Source: Limonium bicolor (lineage: Eukaryota > Streptophyta > Magnoliopsida > Caryophyllales > Plumbaginaceae). Taken from it: DNA of 64,000 nucleotides. The notes beneath the pieces were generated by a model. That model worked only from the letters and a program-made list of their open reading frames with translations, ran no database searches and was not told the DNA's origin. The number at the start of each line of letters is the position of its first letter. Within the stretch, counting starts at the first letter, position 1. Location: NCBI GenBank assembly GCA_023374045.1, contig CM041776.1, forward strand, positions 144,091,296 to 144,155,295. The letters run 5' to 3'. Both the position numbers and the translations under genes were made by a program. Shown here one piece after another: positions 31,287-44,900 of the stretch.

Positions 31287-34200
31287 AATACATATATATC
31301 CGCAGTGATAACGAGATACTAACCTATACATCATTCTAAACCAAAAGTAATCTCATTGACAAGTGAGCGTCTAAATTTTCCCGATTGTATACAAAGCCAT
31401 TAACAAGGTATCGAATATCCATCTTAACACAATACAAAATCTCGTGCGGTAAAATGAAACCCTAACTATCCGGGACCCGCACTTCGGCTTCAACGGTAAT
31501 CATCACCTGCACAAATGCCGTAAAGGCTCAGCGATAAATGTTGAGTGTGCCGGGTTTGGACCCTATTGGTCACTTAATAGTCATGGTCGCCATTATTAGA
31601 TTCGTTACATGCTTTTACCGGTGTACAGGTATATTAAAGCAATACACGCATGAGTGGCGATAATATGAAACAGTTAAGACAGGCACTACAGTCCACACAC
31701 AAAGGCACATACATAAAACATTTAGTCATAACAACAATTAACATATAGCCATAATAACGGTCTTTGTATTTCAAACTTCACATACGACCCCCCGGGTCCT
31801 CATTACATCACATCACATCATAAGTGGGTATCAAGTTACGACAACCCATATTTGTTTTTATTTATGGACATTCCTCCTGGTGGCACCAGCGTAGTGCACT
31901 CCAGCCAAAGATATAAGATCTCGTGTCTTCCTCTTTGCCTAAAAGGCGTCATTTAGTTTGTGGCATTAAGCCGAGTACCAACAGCGGTACAATCTGGCCA
32001 ACGATCTATGTAGGCTCGTATGGGCTTCACTAGAGAAGAATCCCAATCTGGGAAAACACTCAAGAGATCTTTATGCGTAGCCAGTTAGTCCGAGACTACG
32101 CTGGTCTTATTCTTCACACACCAATCCTCCGATATATAATTAAATAGTTAATCGAATACCTAAGGTATAATTTTAGGTTATGGAGAATTCATTCATCATT
32201 TAGCTGCCCTAAGGGTCTTACGCACACCTAGAAATAATCTAGGTCATATTCATGTTCGAGAGCCGTGCTCTAGAGACCGACAGTGTCATGTCCCGTACCT
32301 AAGTATTTTGCTTACGTTATAATTTACATAACTTATAATACTTAGAATATTATGTCAGATCACGGCAGTCACAAACACATTGCTCGTATAGGTATGTTTA
32401 TATAAGTCGATCTATAGTTGACGTAGTATTAGTCCCGAAGGACGTTCACGCATAATTAAATAATTCGGGAAAGAAAAACAATTAATCATCACATCACGTT
32501 TCACCCATACACATACATACATATATTCACACAAGTTATAACAAACAAATCTGAGCCCGAGGAAGTCCTCAGGACAACTCAGATCAAACCCCTTTACATA
32601 CCGTTCACCTCAGACCTAGGATGCGCAGTAGACCACTAAGATTGTCAAGCGCCTCCATCGGTGATACGATATAAATATCAAACATACTATAAGTCAATCC
32701 GCATGACTTACTTAAGCTCGGTAAGTCCGAATAACGCTAGTAATCCCGACCTTTCATCCCCGGATTTCAACAGTTAGTTGTTTAGAGTAGCGTTACGTAA
32801 AACTCGTCGTTCGTATTAATTACTAACATCCGGGTTTATTTAAATACGTCGGTTATAAAAACGTCTCAGTTGTAGCGTTTTCGAAAGTTAGGATTTATCC
32901 CATTATATTCCATAATATTCACGAGTATATACATATACATTCACGTTTATACTTAGGTATTAAATTTACCCAATCCAGTTAGGTATACGAGTATACAATT
33001 ATAATATATAGTTGCATGAATACATGCAACGTTAGTTCGCATCATGTATTATGCTCATACACTTATGTTTATAATTCATTCTATGAATTAATACTGTTCT
33101 TATTTGAACTTAGGTATATAATATATAGTTGCATGAATGCATGCACTAATGTTTACATGGCTTTATTATTTAGCCATTTATTATAATACAATGTATTATA
33201 ATATACAAAGCTTATAACAAGTTATATCTAATTTCTAACTATATACTTGTACTTTATAAACTTATTAATGTAATAACATTTACTCTTTTATATTATATAA
33301 GTTCCAACTATATCATATACTCATTATTTATATTACTCTCACATACTTGCGCATCACATATAAATACACATATACTTATATTTCAAGATTCATACTCTAC
33401 TATTTTATGTCACAGTTATCATCTTAATGTAACATGATTATTTGATCTGTTGCATTATATTATGCAATTTATATTAAGAACTTATCTTAGTATTTTGTAA
33501 TATTTCATGACATATAATTATAATTCCTAAGGTTTATTTTACACTAACCTTAGTTTATAAATTCCATTTTCTCATTAATTGTCATATTATTTCATGTGAA
33601 TGTTATTAATGATAATTGTTTCATTCAATCACATTAATACTATATAATATCTATAGTATTTTATATCATTGTAGACCATAGTTCAAAATTCAATTTCCAA
33701 GACTTATTATTTGCGCACAGCACATTACTTTCTTTAATTATGTTTTTGACCACATAATTTATACAATGTTAAATTAATATCATTATACCATATAATATGA
33801 TATTTTATATTGCATTGAACATTATAATATATAGTTTTATAACTATATTTTAATTGCCGAAGCGCACAATATATAACATATTTATTATTTCTTCATTCCC
33901 CATAGTTTTCACTTATTACAATATAACCACATATTTTATACTATGTTACAAATATCATATTTTATAACACTTGTACTTTATAATGAAATATAACCTATAG
34001 TTTTTATATAAACTATATTGTTGCCGCATGACATATGTATTGAGAATTTGAATTCTCATCAACTCCAAATATTTTCCAATATCACAACATTGCCACATAT
34101 TTAATATAATGTTATTTATATCATATGTTATAACATTTTAACTTGTAATAAATATAACTTATAGTTTTTATTTCAAACCACTCACATTGCCGGTTTGGCA

Positions 34201-36539
34201 TATGTATTTCTATTTCATTTTTCTTCATATTATACACTTTTCTTTTATTCCCATCTATACCACACATATTATATAATGTAACATATACTTTATTTTATAT
34301 CATTTCAACTTTATAATTAATATAACCTATGGATATATGTTACCAAAATTTCAAACAGACCTTATGGGATGTCCTTATTCATTTTCCATCATTTTAACTT
34401 CTTATAATTACATATTCACCACATATTTCATAGTATGTTACATATACCATATGTTATAACATTTAAATCTTATATTAAGATATAACATATGTTTTTTTAA
34501 TTACTTTACCGAACAGGCCTTAGGTCTGTTTGGTTTATTTTCTAGCACACCATATTTTCTATATTTACGCTTTTACCACAATTATTAAAACATGTCACAT
34601 ATAGCTTATATTATATTATATTAATACTCATAATTTTATAACCTATAGTTTAGGCATCATTAAATTGCGTACATGCCCTAAGGCCATCTTAATTTATTTT
34701 CTCACCCCACACACTTTGCATATTTGCAATTTCACCCAGTTTTATAACCTATACTTTTAATATCATTAAAACCATATCTTATGCCCTTATCTTAATATAA
34801 CCTTTAATATAATTCTAAAAATTTCCAAACTTTATACATATGTTATAAACTGTTATATTTACCATATGAACACCAAATTTTCAGTAATTATGGTTTCTAC
34901 CCCATAAATTTTGTAAATTCAATATTTAGCTTATAATGTTATTATAAGTTCATAAATTAATTACTTATGTCATTAAATTTGCTCAAGGCACCTAACATGG
35001 TCTATATTGACCCATTGACTACCAGTTTGACCACAAGTTTCATGAATCTTGGTTTTGATCCAATATTTTCATAAAATTACATTTTGACCCCAAATTTTAA
35101 TAAAATTTTATAAAACTTATTATAATAGTTTTTAAGAGTGTGATTTTTGGCTATATTCTATATTTAGCCACCAAATTCATTTTAATTGCAAACTAACCCC
35201 TAAATGTTTTTGGTAAATATTTATTTAATCGTATAATTTAATTTAAACTTAATAAAACATAAAATAAGATGGCTTAAGATGTATAGCCTTATTACAACCC
35301 TTAATTCATAATTAAATTACACATAAATGTCACATTTAGCATCAAAGGCTCACGACTTTAACTATTTATACCCAAATATTTTCTAAAATTATATTCTTGC
35401 AACATATATTATTTCCTTGACTTAATAAGCCATTTATACACTAAGTAAACTCTCCAACAATGTTATATAACACTATAATACATGATTAAGTTATTTAACT
35501 CCTTATTAACTCACGGCTTTATTATATATGTAACATAATTTTATAATTTGTGTTTTAACAATTTAATTAATTTCTATGACATTATATGTCACATAAACAT
35601 TAGGTTATCTACCCAAAATGTTATAAAACATTTTAATATATAGTTTGATCATTGTAACCCCCTAATGTTCTCGATAATTATTAAATGTGTAACAAATGAC
35701 ATAAAAAACTTTATAATATACAAGGTTAGTATACTTACTTGATTTTCAAGCAAATAATTTAGCCACACTCCCTCCAAAGCTCACGGTTGTGCATATGTAT
35801 ATATTTTAATCAGTTTTTGAATATTAAACCCATATGAACACTTCATTAACACATCATTTAGGAGTAACTAGCTTACTTTGCTAGGTTTACTCTTGGATTT
35901 GACTTCTACAATTTTTGTAGAGTTCTCTCAAAGCTTCAACTGCTTGCGCCAGCATTTTATGCAAGGGAAAAACAAATGAGTTAGCCATAAGATACTAACC
36001 ACTAATTAAGGTATATTATGAACTTAATATGTCATTATTTTACCTTGATGTGTAGGGCTGGTTATAGGCTATTTTCGCCTGAATAAATGAATCCAAATAA
36101 GGTGTTAAAACACCATATAAATCAGCACACAAGACCGGTATTAACAAGGTGGGAATTAGCTAGGTTTTTACCTTGAGAAAGATGACTTCAATGGAGTCTC
36201 TAGCACCAAATGAAGCAGCACTTGGAGGGGTGAAATCTCCACTGAATTTCTACGTAAATAAAGAAGAGAATAAGCTGGAGAAGTGAAGAAAAGAAACCGG
36301 AAATGACTTAGGAGGACATAGGCTAGTTTAAGCATGTTTTTACCTTAATTACTACTTAAGGCTTTCTTCCCTTCTTCTTTGGATTTTTCAACCGAGAATC
36401 ACCTCCACTTTGAGCATCAACTCGGACTAAAGGGATGGGTGGAAATGGAAATATATTAGATCAATGGAAAGAAGAAGAGAAGAGGAGAAAAATGGTTATC
36501 TTCATGGTCTAAGATCTTATCTAGATCAAAATATGTGGT
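31287..36539 (-). mobile_element. E2 3' LTR, segment 1 (minus strand)
   Basis: Homologous over its whole length to 46645-47180, 53077-54359 and 60571-62996 of the right LTR. Strongly AT-rich, with many ttataacat-like words. No coding sequence is seen. The terminal 170 bp present in the right LTR (46471-46644) are missing here. Confidence 0.85.
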
Positions 36540-37592
36540 TGCAGAACGGAAAATGAGAGGGGTTGTAGATGACCGAGAAATCAACGACTTTGCTTGGTGG
36601 GAATAGGAATTCATGGTCATCTGCTCGACTACTTTCTGGAGGGTGCTCACTTTTGTTGCCTGCTGTGCATTGCTCTCCATGAGTTGCTCATGGCTTTTCA
36701 TCAGCTGGTCAAATTTGTTGTCACTTTCCCCTACTTGGTATAAACCTGGAGTGCCACCTCTTGATCCGCCCAAGGCCCAGTCTCTGATCTCTTCACAGAG
36801 AGACTCTATGCTATTCAGAAACTGTTTTCCTAGCTTTTTCAGAATGTCAGCCCCTAGAGAGGATAGCACCATTGTTCTGCAAGGACCGATTAAGCCTTTG
36901 AAGAACAATTGTGATACTTGTTCTTTCGTCAGACCATGGTGGGGGCAAGTAAGTAGTAGTCCTTTGAAACGGTCCCAAGTTTCACAAATGTTTTCCGACC
37001 CTGGCTGTCTAAAGTTGTAGATTTCAGCTATCATTTCCAATGTTCGGCTCGGGGGCAGGAATTTGTCGTAAAATTTGGTGGCCATTTCATCCCAAGTACC
37101 AATGGTACTTGGTGTAAGGCTGTGATACCATTTACTTGCGTTTCCCGTCAGGCTATGAGGGAATAATGACAGCCATGCGTACTGGAGTACTGCGTCGGTT
37201 GCAGTGAGACTGTTCGCATGCTGCAGAAACTTAGTGACATGCAACAGGGCTTCGTCAGGATTGGTCCCATCGAACATACCCAACTCCTTTACACATCGGA
37301 TCTGATGATATGGCTTAAGCTTCTGCCACTCGTCATATTTGGATGAAGTAAGGTGTGGAAAGATGATGGCGGGCTGTTGACCTTGGTTGGACGGCCTGTT
37401 GATATTTCGAACTGTCGCTGGTGTAGATGCCATGTCAGCTTCCGGGTTAGATTCTATCACTGTGGTGGTAATGTTTTGTTGAGTTCGTCTCTGCCTTAGG
37501 GTGCGCAGAAAGGTTCTCTCGATCTCTGGATTGTAACCAACCGTGTGATTATTAATATTTTCCGGGAGGCTGTGTGACCTGGTAAAAGGCAT
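36456..37592 (-). pseudogene. gag: Athila-type Gag, truncated and fused to flanking DNA
   Basis: The structural Gag of an Athila-lineage element. The 378-residue frame starts at ATG 37592. It has the family's typical run: FDGTNPDEALLHVTKFLQ, LFPHSLTGNASKWYHSL, TWDEMATKFYDKFLPP and the ERFK-like ETWDRFKGLL..CPHHGL segment, about residues 60-240. A Gln/Met-rich coiled-coil-like part follows to about residue 330. Intact relatives go on for several hundred residues. Here the frame runs into the 26-bp LTR remnant and then, past the element end, into E2 LTR sequence, so the last 40 or so residues are not Gag. No zinc knuckle or protease remains. The ATG lies inside the target duplication of the hAT element upstream. 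Confidence 0.9.
36540..36565 (-). repeat. 26-bp remnant of the E6 3' LTR
   Basis: Identical to 38803-38828, the end of the 5' LTR. It adjoins the target duplication directly, so it is the true element end. Confidence 0.9.
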
Positions 37593-37596
37593 ACAC

Positions 37597-38340
37597 TAAT
37601 GGTGGCCATCGGGTCCGGTTCTACCCGGAACCGGCGGTTCTACCCGGAACCGATTGGAACCGGAACCGGCCGGGAACCGGTGGGAATCGGAACCGGAACC
37701 GAACCGCCTCAGCCGGTTCCGAATACGAATACATGTTTTGAGATTCGGGCCCGAACCGGAACCGGAACCGCCTGGAACCGTCGTCGGATTCGGAACCGGA
37801 ACCGCCCGGAACCGGTTGAAGTTACCGTTGGGTTTTTAAAATGTAACCTCTTAGTAGCTGTACTCTTTTTCCTTATTATGGTTTTCCCAATGGATTTTAC
37901 CTAATAAGGTTTTAATGAGGCAGTGAATCATATAATAAAATTCTCTTTGTTCCTTATTTTTTGTAAATTCAATAAAAATTCCTAAGTCTTTGTTTCTTAC
38001 ACATTTAAGATTATAAACTTGAAGAATAACCTATCTAGGAGTAAAGTGGATGAAAAGAGCAACGTGTGCACTCAAACGGATCTCAAATCGGAGCTAAAAC
38101 GAAACAACTGGAGCCGACCGAATCTTTCCGGAACCGGTCGGAACCGATCAGATTCAGAACCGAAACCGGAACCGGCTGGAACGGCCGGAACCGGTTTTTT
38201 GACCGAATCCGAAGCGAATCCAGATTTCAGAACCGGAACCGGAACCGTAACCGGAACCGCCCAGACCGGTTCCGAATACGAATACACATTTTCTGGAACC
38301 GGAACCGGAACCGGTGGAACCGGACCCGTGGCCACCATTA
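37597..38340. mobile_element. hAT-type MITE (744 bp) with ggaacc repeats
   Basis: Terminal inverted repeats begin taatggtggccatcgggtcc on the left and, reverse-complemented, taatggtggccacgggtcc on the right. The flanking 8-bp duplication gcatacac (37589-37596 and 38341-38348) is perfect, as expected for hAT. Both ends are filled with ggaaccggaacc-type repeats (37615-37825 and 38100-38335) around an AT-rich centre. No transposase is encoded. The ORFs across the repeats are artefacts. Confidence 0.9.
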
Positions 38341-38348
38341 GCATACAC

Positions 38349-38781
38349 CACTCAAAGCAGAAAAAAGAAACTCGTGATGTGAGAAAATAAAATGTTAGGA
38401 ATTAGATGACAGAAATTTAAGGTTAGTAGTTAGAGACAATGGAAAGAAATGACAGAAAATTGAAATGACAATGGAAAGAAATGACAGAAAATTAAAGTTA
38501 GTAGTTAGTATACTGGAAATTATAAGTTAGTATACTGGAAATTGAAGGACAATGGAAATTAAATGTTAAGGACAATGGAAATTAAATGTTAAGGACAATG
38601 GAAATTAAATATTAAGGACAATGGAAATTAAATGACAATAATATTAAGAAGTCAGTAATTAGATGTCAGAAGTCAGATGTCCGTAGTCAGATGTCCAAAG
38701 TCAGGTGTCCAATTAATAGTAACAGATTATTATAATATAACAGGTGAATTATCCGGGGCTTAGGGACTAGAATAAATCAAG
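38349..38781 (-). other. E6 leader with short tandem repeats
   Basis: Region between the MITE and the PBS. It holds four units of aaggacaatggaaattaaatgtt (about 22 bp, 38545-38635) and three units of agtcagatgtcc (38660-38710). Non-coding. Confidence 0.6.
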
Positions 38782-38799
38782 TCCCCGGCAACGGCGCCA
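38782..38799 (-). other. E6 primer binding site (Asp tRNA)
   Basis: Minus strand tggcgccgttgccgggga, the Asp-tRNA PBS typical of Athila elements, three bases after the LTR end. Confidence 0.9.
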
Positions 38800-38802
38800 T
38801 TT

Positions 38803-40306
38803 TGCAGAACGGAAAATGAGAGGGGTTGGAACTGGTGTATTTTAAACAATTAAGAAAGAAATTAATAACTCAAATATCCTTCGGGCTGCAAACAAAACCC
38901 GGTCGCAGTAATATAGAAAACAGAAGCGGGCGGGGTCAAACCGTGGGACTTATAACGAAATAAAATAGAACCTAAGCTTGTCACAAAAGGGGGGAATAAT
39001 TGACTTGTTTTTGTAAAATTAAACAACAGATTAAATTAACTGAGTGGAAGATAATATTAAACGGGACTCCGGGTTCAGGTTTATATAATCTGACTAATTA
39101 TGCTAACTCTACCGGTTAATTATAATAGTTTGGCAAAATTCCTGTTATTATCTTTTAAGACTAAATCCTAGACTTGAAAGATTCGTTTACCAGAAAATGC
39201 TCAATCTACTCTAGATTTGAGCAAAACACATGTAAACAGATTAAGTGCGAGGAATTATATTTTGCATCTGAAATTACTAACTTATTTAATCAAAATAAGT
39301 TTTCCACAGATTTATCGATTAATTAACCTGTCTATTTATCACTGCTCTGATCAAAATAGACTTTGTAAAGCATTTTAATAAATTCATGAGATTTATTAAA
39401 AGGCGAGAGATAAACTTTAATCGTAACAAACTTTATTTAATTAAACCGGTAAAAATATAGATTACATAATTATACAAACTATAATTACACCTTCACCCGG
39501 AGTAGATCCTCTTAGCCCAACATAATTAAAAAGACAGAATAAGAAGTAAAAGAAATCATCTGGGAAAGATAATTAATTCAGCTCCTTTAATAACTGCTAA
39601 TATTTGGACAGAGGTTGGACAGAACAACGGTATGGAAAATGGAATGATTTTATGGGATGAGATGAAGTGAGGATTTATATGGAGAGAAAATGGTGATTTT
39701 TGTGGAAGAAAAATGGCATAAGTTTGGGGTGGAATGAGATATGATTTAATGGGGGTTATAGGTTTATTATAGTGAAAATGGGGTAGAAATGAAGGGGTGT
39801 CGGTGTGAATTGGTAAATATTTTATTTAACCAATTCACACCCATCGACAGGCTCTGTATGCTGTCAAAACAGATATGTCCGGACCACCGTCCGAACCAGG
39901 GTGGTCCGGACCATGTCGATTTCCCTTTTATCTGGCGCGCTGGCATGTTGGTCCGGACCAGGTGATCCGGACACTGGTCCGGACCATGTCGATTTTGTAC
40001 GGTTTCTGCGCTGGAAAGTATTAGTCCGGACCAGTTGATCCGGACACTGGTCCGGACCAAAATTCATTTGCCTCTAGAATATTCGTTTTAGCTCCGATTT
40101 GATCCCCGTTTGTTGCGTTGGAATCCTCATGAGTAAATCTACTTAATTTCATGGATTTTTCCTACATTGAACATATAAAATGCATTAGTTTATATCAAAA
40201 CATAAATCTTAGGAAAAACGCATAATAAGTGGGAAACATGTGCTTTAGATATTGCAATTTCATAAGGTATTTAAACCCTAAAAGTCTATATGTTTTGCAC
40301 TTATCA
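38803..40306 (-). repeat. E6 5' LTR (1504 bp)
   Basis: Minus strand runs from tgataagtgc (40306) to ttccgttctgca (38803). It has a TATA box (ccatataaat, 39673-39682) and a gtccggacc palindromic array at 39884-40060, upstream of the TATA box. Confidence 0.9.
39884..40060 (-). repeat. gtccggacc palindromic array in E6 LTR
   Basis: Two full units, each pairing ggtccggaccaggtgatccggac with cactggtccggacc, and one partial. They are separated by cgatttt-type spacers. Confidence 0.85.
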
Positions 40307-41351
40307 GTGGTCCTTGGAAGTTGATTGATGCCCACGGTCATGGAGAAGGAAGAAGAGAGGGTTTGTAGTTAGAGCTCTCGGCTGGAGGAAGGTAAATGAA
40401 GAAAGAGAAATCAACTTTGACTTATAAGGTAAAGTAATGTCATAAAGAGAATAGTAATAAGACGAGTCATAGGATAGGTAGATATTTTAGTTGGATATTT
40501 CTTCAGCATGAGGAAAGACCTTAAGGCTGCCGTAAAGGGCTGCCAAGGTGGAAAAAAAATGAGCTTGAATATATTATGTAATAAAGTGGTATTAATGTTA
40601 CTTTAGGAAAAAGGTTACTTATGAGTCTTATGTATATATATGTGGCCGCTTAATAGATGAGAGTAATTCCTTAAGTTGGAGGCAATGGGTGGTCAAGGTC
40701 AATGGTTGATAGTTGACCATTGACTAGATTAGGTAATTAGGTGTTATTTGGTTACTATTCACAAATCAATGCACATATTTCTGATTTTTTTGAGAAACTT
40801 TGATTTATACATTCTAATGTGATACATTATGTCACATTAGTATAAATTAGGGTAATCAAGTCCCTGAAGTCCATCGAAAACCAATTTAGAAGACAATTTC
40901 TCAAAAATGTGCTTTAAGGAGTTCTAAAGCACATTTTTTGTTAAAGCTTGTTTTAGAGGTTGAGTTTCTTTGGTAATGGTTTTATTATATCCATTACATG
41001 ATTATTAAACTTAGACATTCAATTTGGACTTTAATGGAGGTCACAAGACCTTTAAGGTTTCTTAGAGCACATTTTTGCCCTAAGTGACTTTTAAGCATGT
41101 TAATGCTTGTTCTTTATGTTGGAGTATTTTCCAATAATTTTATTACTTTCATTTATGGGTTAATATGCTTAGGAATTAATTTTGGGTCCTAAGAAGTTCA
41201 TTTGGGCATATATTTTCCCTAAATGGTCAGAAGGTGCACTATTAGCTTTATGTTGACCATTGTTGTTTTTAAATTGGTTTTAAGGCATGTTTAGGCCTTA
41301 ATTTAATTGATTAAATGTTTAATAAATGTTTAATTAGTTAGGGGTATTTCA
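40307..41351 (-). mobile_element. E2 3' LTR, segment 2 (5' start of LTR)
   Basis: The minus strand starts tgaaatacccc at 41351, right after the PPT. It contains the conserved U3 hairpin (40907-40934). No gene is seen. Confidence 0.85.
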
Positions 41352-41386
41352 GTCTACCCCCCTTAAAAAGACTTCCTCCCGAAGTC
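41352..41386 (-). other. E2 polypurine tract and upstream hairpin
   Basis: The minus strand reads a hairpin gacttc-gggag-gaagtc (41386-41370) and then aaggggggtagac directly before the LTR. Confidence 0.85.
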
Positions 41387-41923
41387 GTCTTTTCTCAAAT
41401 AGGTATATAATATATCTACCCATGATTCCCATAATGTACATCTATGTGATGTAACATTCACGTATAATGTGTTGTGCTCATATTGCACATAGCCCTCAAG
41501 TGTGGCGTTAATTCAAATATATGGATATAGGTGATCCATCAGCATCATCATTTCCTATTAGTTCTAACCATCCTGACAACCTCCCCGAGGTGTCCATAAC
41601 ATTCCACATCCCACATTTCATCATTCTATACTATGATCCATTCAGTATCTAAACGTACTTATGCAAAGGATACATAAAAAAACATGAAAATATATATATA
41701 ACATATATCTTTAACCAAGACTGCATTCATATCGTCATATAAGTATCTCATAGGATACGTACAAACACATACATTCGCAAGTGTGCAATGCACGTACAAT
41801 CAAACAATGCATGCCCCGCATGAAAAATAAACAATCCCAACAACAAAAACTAACAACAATTTATTGTATGCCCCGCATACGACTTATTAAATTTAGTGCA
41901 CACACTGTGCACGGCCAAGAGGC

Positions 41924-41960
41924 TATACCCCCCTTAAAAAGGGTTACGCCCACGTACCCC
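41924..41960 (-). other. Second polypurine tract of E2
   Basis: The minus strand reads ggggtacgtgggcgtaaccc and then aaggggggtata. The layout is the same as at 14489-14522 in E1. Confidence 0.6.
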
Positions 41961-44900
41961 ACAAGTATACGACAGCCGCTAACCGAAGAGCGCTGGATAC
42001 TTGGGTCTCATGGAACTCTCCCTCGTTCTTGCGGAGTTTTCTCATATTTGGGAGATGGGTCGATCATAGGCATTCGATCCTAAAAGAAATTATGTGGAAG
42101 GTGAGGCACGTACATTTCCAGCCAAGGGCATGGAGTACTTGGTGCGCTGTCTCAACCACGTTCTATTGGGCCCACTCGCTCCGTATTGAGGTGCAGACCC
42201 ACGGATATAGGGCTAATATGTCCTTCGTTTCGATTGTTATCTTAGATGATTTATTGGCAGTAGTTTATTGCTGACCTCGTTCCACTATGACAGTGTCGAT
42301 CATGGTCTTTATTAATTGGAAACAGAGGTATCTCAGTCGGTGCGGTAACGTTAGGTGTATGTGCACACGACTGGATCTAAATCGTATATCGATGTTTAGA
42401 TTAATAACGCGGGATATAGTTTGCGATATTACTTTCTTCACTCATTGATATAATGTTGAGATGAAGTATGATACTAATTATTGTTTGTATTCAGTGCCGT
42501 TTCGCACTAGTTTCATTAATTTCTTTGAAACATGTAGTTATAATTGCACATGGACAATTCTTGTAATCCCGTGTCTCCTGGTTGTTTTGTTCTGGAGTAA
42601 GGTATTTATTTGTAATGTCTGTTATATACTTCTCGTTGATACATATTGTGCTTTCCGTGTGTCGGTTTCACAACATTTCTTGTATGGTTCATCCCGTTTA
42701 TTAGGGGAAAACCCATTTTTATAATTACATTGTGTCCTGCACTACTTAACATCCCGTGGGGGTATGTTTTTGGCAGTTGAGGTATTTTCCTCGGTTATAT
42801 TTTGTATCTTTTTGTATTCACACTTTGTTCACAATGAACATAATTGTATATTTATGAGTTCATATGTGAGTATAGTTTGAACTCAGTATTTATTTTGGAG
42901 CGGTGTCCTTCAACTGTCCAGGCTGTTGTATAGTCTTTCTTCCATTTTATTTCTCATCATTGTGTTCTGTTCGAGTTTTACTTGTATGTGTTTGCAAATG
43001 TATTCATTTGTAATGGTCGCTTCCATGCGCACCATATTCCAGTCGATTCGACGGTTGTATATTTATTGTGGTACTTGCCTTAAAGTTTAGGGCATCCGCT
43101 AGTGTACTAGCTTTGCCTTTATTTTATTAGATAATAGTGCACTTGTGTTCAACCTCTTTTTCGGTTAAGAACGTACCACTATCCTTAATTTGGACACACT
43201 TAATTGTCATATCATTTAGTGTTGTTGTATATATTTTGTATCTGGAGAGTAGTTCTCTCTTGCCCTTTTTACGGTTAATGATTGTAATCATTAAGTGGTT
43301 TCTTCTGAGCATTTGAATTGTGTCAATGTAAGTGGTTACTGAACCTTCTTAGGTTGTTTTATATTTACCCGCCCATTTGGTGGGTTTTCATTGTTGTAAT
43401 CAGGTTGATTATCAATTTTCTCCACTTCGGGAGGTTTCCTTTTGAGTTATTGTATTAACCACTCCTTTGTGGAGTTATGACTTGGTCATATTATATTCAA
43501 GGTTGTTAGTTCCATTAATTTTGTTAGTTAAACTGGGGTTCCACTCGTTAATTTATTCTAGGTGGTTATTTACATCTCTGACCTTCGTATGGAGTTGACT
43601 ACTTCTTGTGTTCCTTTCACCACTTGTCTACGTGTATGGGGTACCGTACTGGTACATTACTACTTACTCGACTAACTTATGAATAAGTCTGTCAAGCCCA
43701 CAAGCTCCCATGGAGTGTGGTCGTCCCATAACTCGTTTATAAACTTGTAGTGTCCGTCTCACGTTCGTGAAGTATTCTGTTGTCAATCTCCCTTCTTATT
43801 AGTATTGGAGGTCTCCCGTGGGAATGTTTGGTTCCCGGGGTTTCCTGCCCAATGGTATGGTTTCATGCATTTGATTCTAGCGGGTGTTTGTTATAATTTA
43901 TCGTAGTGATAAGGTTTGTGTCATTATGGTAGGAGATGGTTTTTTTCTCCTCTTTGTTATTGAATATATTGTTGATAACGGTTCGTTGATTTCTTTAAGA
44001 GAATCCATGAGTTCTCGTATTTGTAAGTTTGTTGTTATTTATTGTTTAGTAATTTCTTTATTGAAGTTACTCATATACTAGGTCATATCTTTTAGCGTAG
44101 TACCGGACTCCATGGCGAGGATGCATGCATCCTTCCTTTATGGAAGCCCTTATGGTAGTTTGCTTCCAACAGTTCTTGTTATCTTAGTAACATACATTGA
44201 AAGGTAATCGGAGGCGGTATTCCCGTCATCCTGGCTTATGCCTTGTTTCATTGGTTGTACTTTGATGTTTTGTATTATTATGTAGGCTGTTTGCCACTGT
44301 TTAATTCACATATTCATTCATCACTAACAGTCGTCTGAATAGTGGACGACGTGCCTTTTACATATACACATAAATTACTTTTTACATGGTGGAACGCCAA
44401 TGGCGGTTGCCACTCTTTTACTTGGAACTTGTTCAATGATCAGTATGATCAATAATAATACAGGGATTAATCTTGACGTTTGTTCGTCTCTTGTTGGTTA
44501 CGGCACTCCTTGGCAAAGGTAGTGCCCTCGGGTGGTAATTATTCATGCGTTCTACATAGATTCGCGTCTATTGTTGCGAATGGTTGGGGTAAATAACCGT
44601 GTTACAGTATAATTTTTCTTTTCAATCTTGGTCCCACTGTGGACTGATAAGTTTTAAAACTTTTCTGGTGTTCATCACATGTTGGCGTAAGCCGTTATGG
44701 TGTAATATTGGTATTGATCGTTATGTGATCATACTTTCTCTACAATTCCCTATATGTATTGTATGGGACTCACAATTATTCTTATTTAATACTTTATTGT
44801 TAAATTGTTGCTAGCTGTTTGAAGCTAGAATATTGCAGTTCTCGTTTATTCTTACTGTAATTAATTGTGGCATCTTGTGAAGAGTCTCAGGAGTCATCCG

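Larger units (their letters stand above)
36540..40306 (-). mobile_element. E6: internally deleted Athila-type element
   Basis: Flanked by the perfect duplication gtggt (36535-36539 and 40307-40311). On the minus strand it has a complete 5' LTR (40306-38803), an Asp-tRNA PBS, a leader, gag, and then only 26 bp matching the LTR end (36540-36565). All of pol and nearly all of the 3' LTR are gone. Confidence 0.9.

Noticed and set aside
37599..38390. ORFs rich in EPEP and GTGT repeats
   Set aside because: They are ggaacc repeats of the hAT MITE read in different frames.
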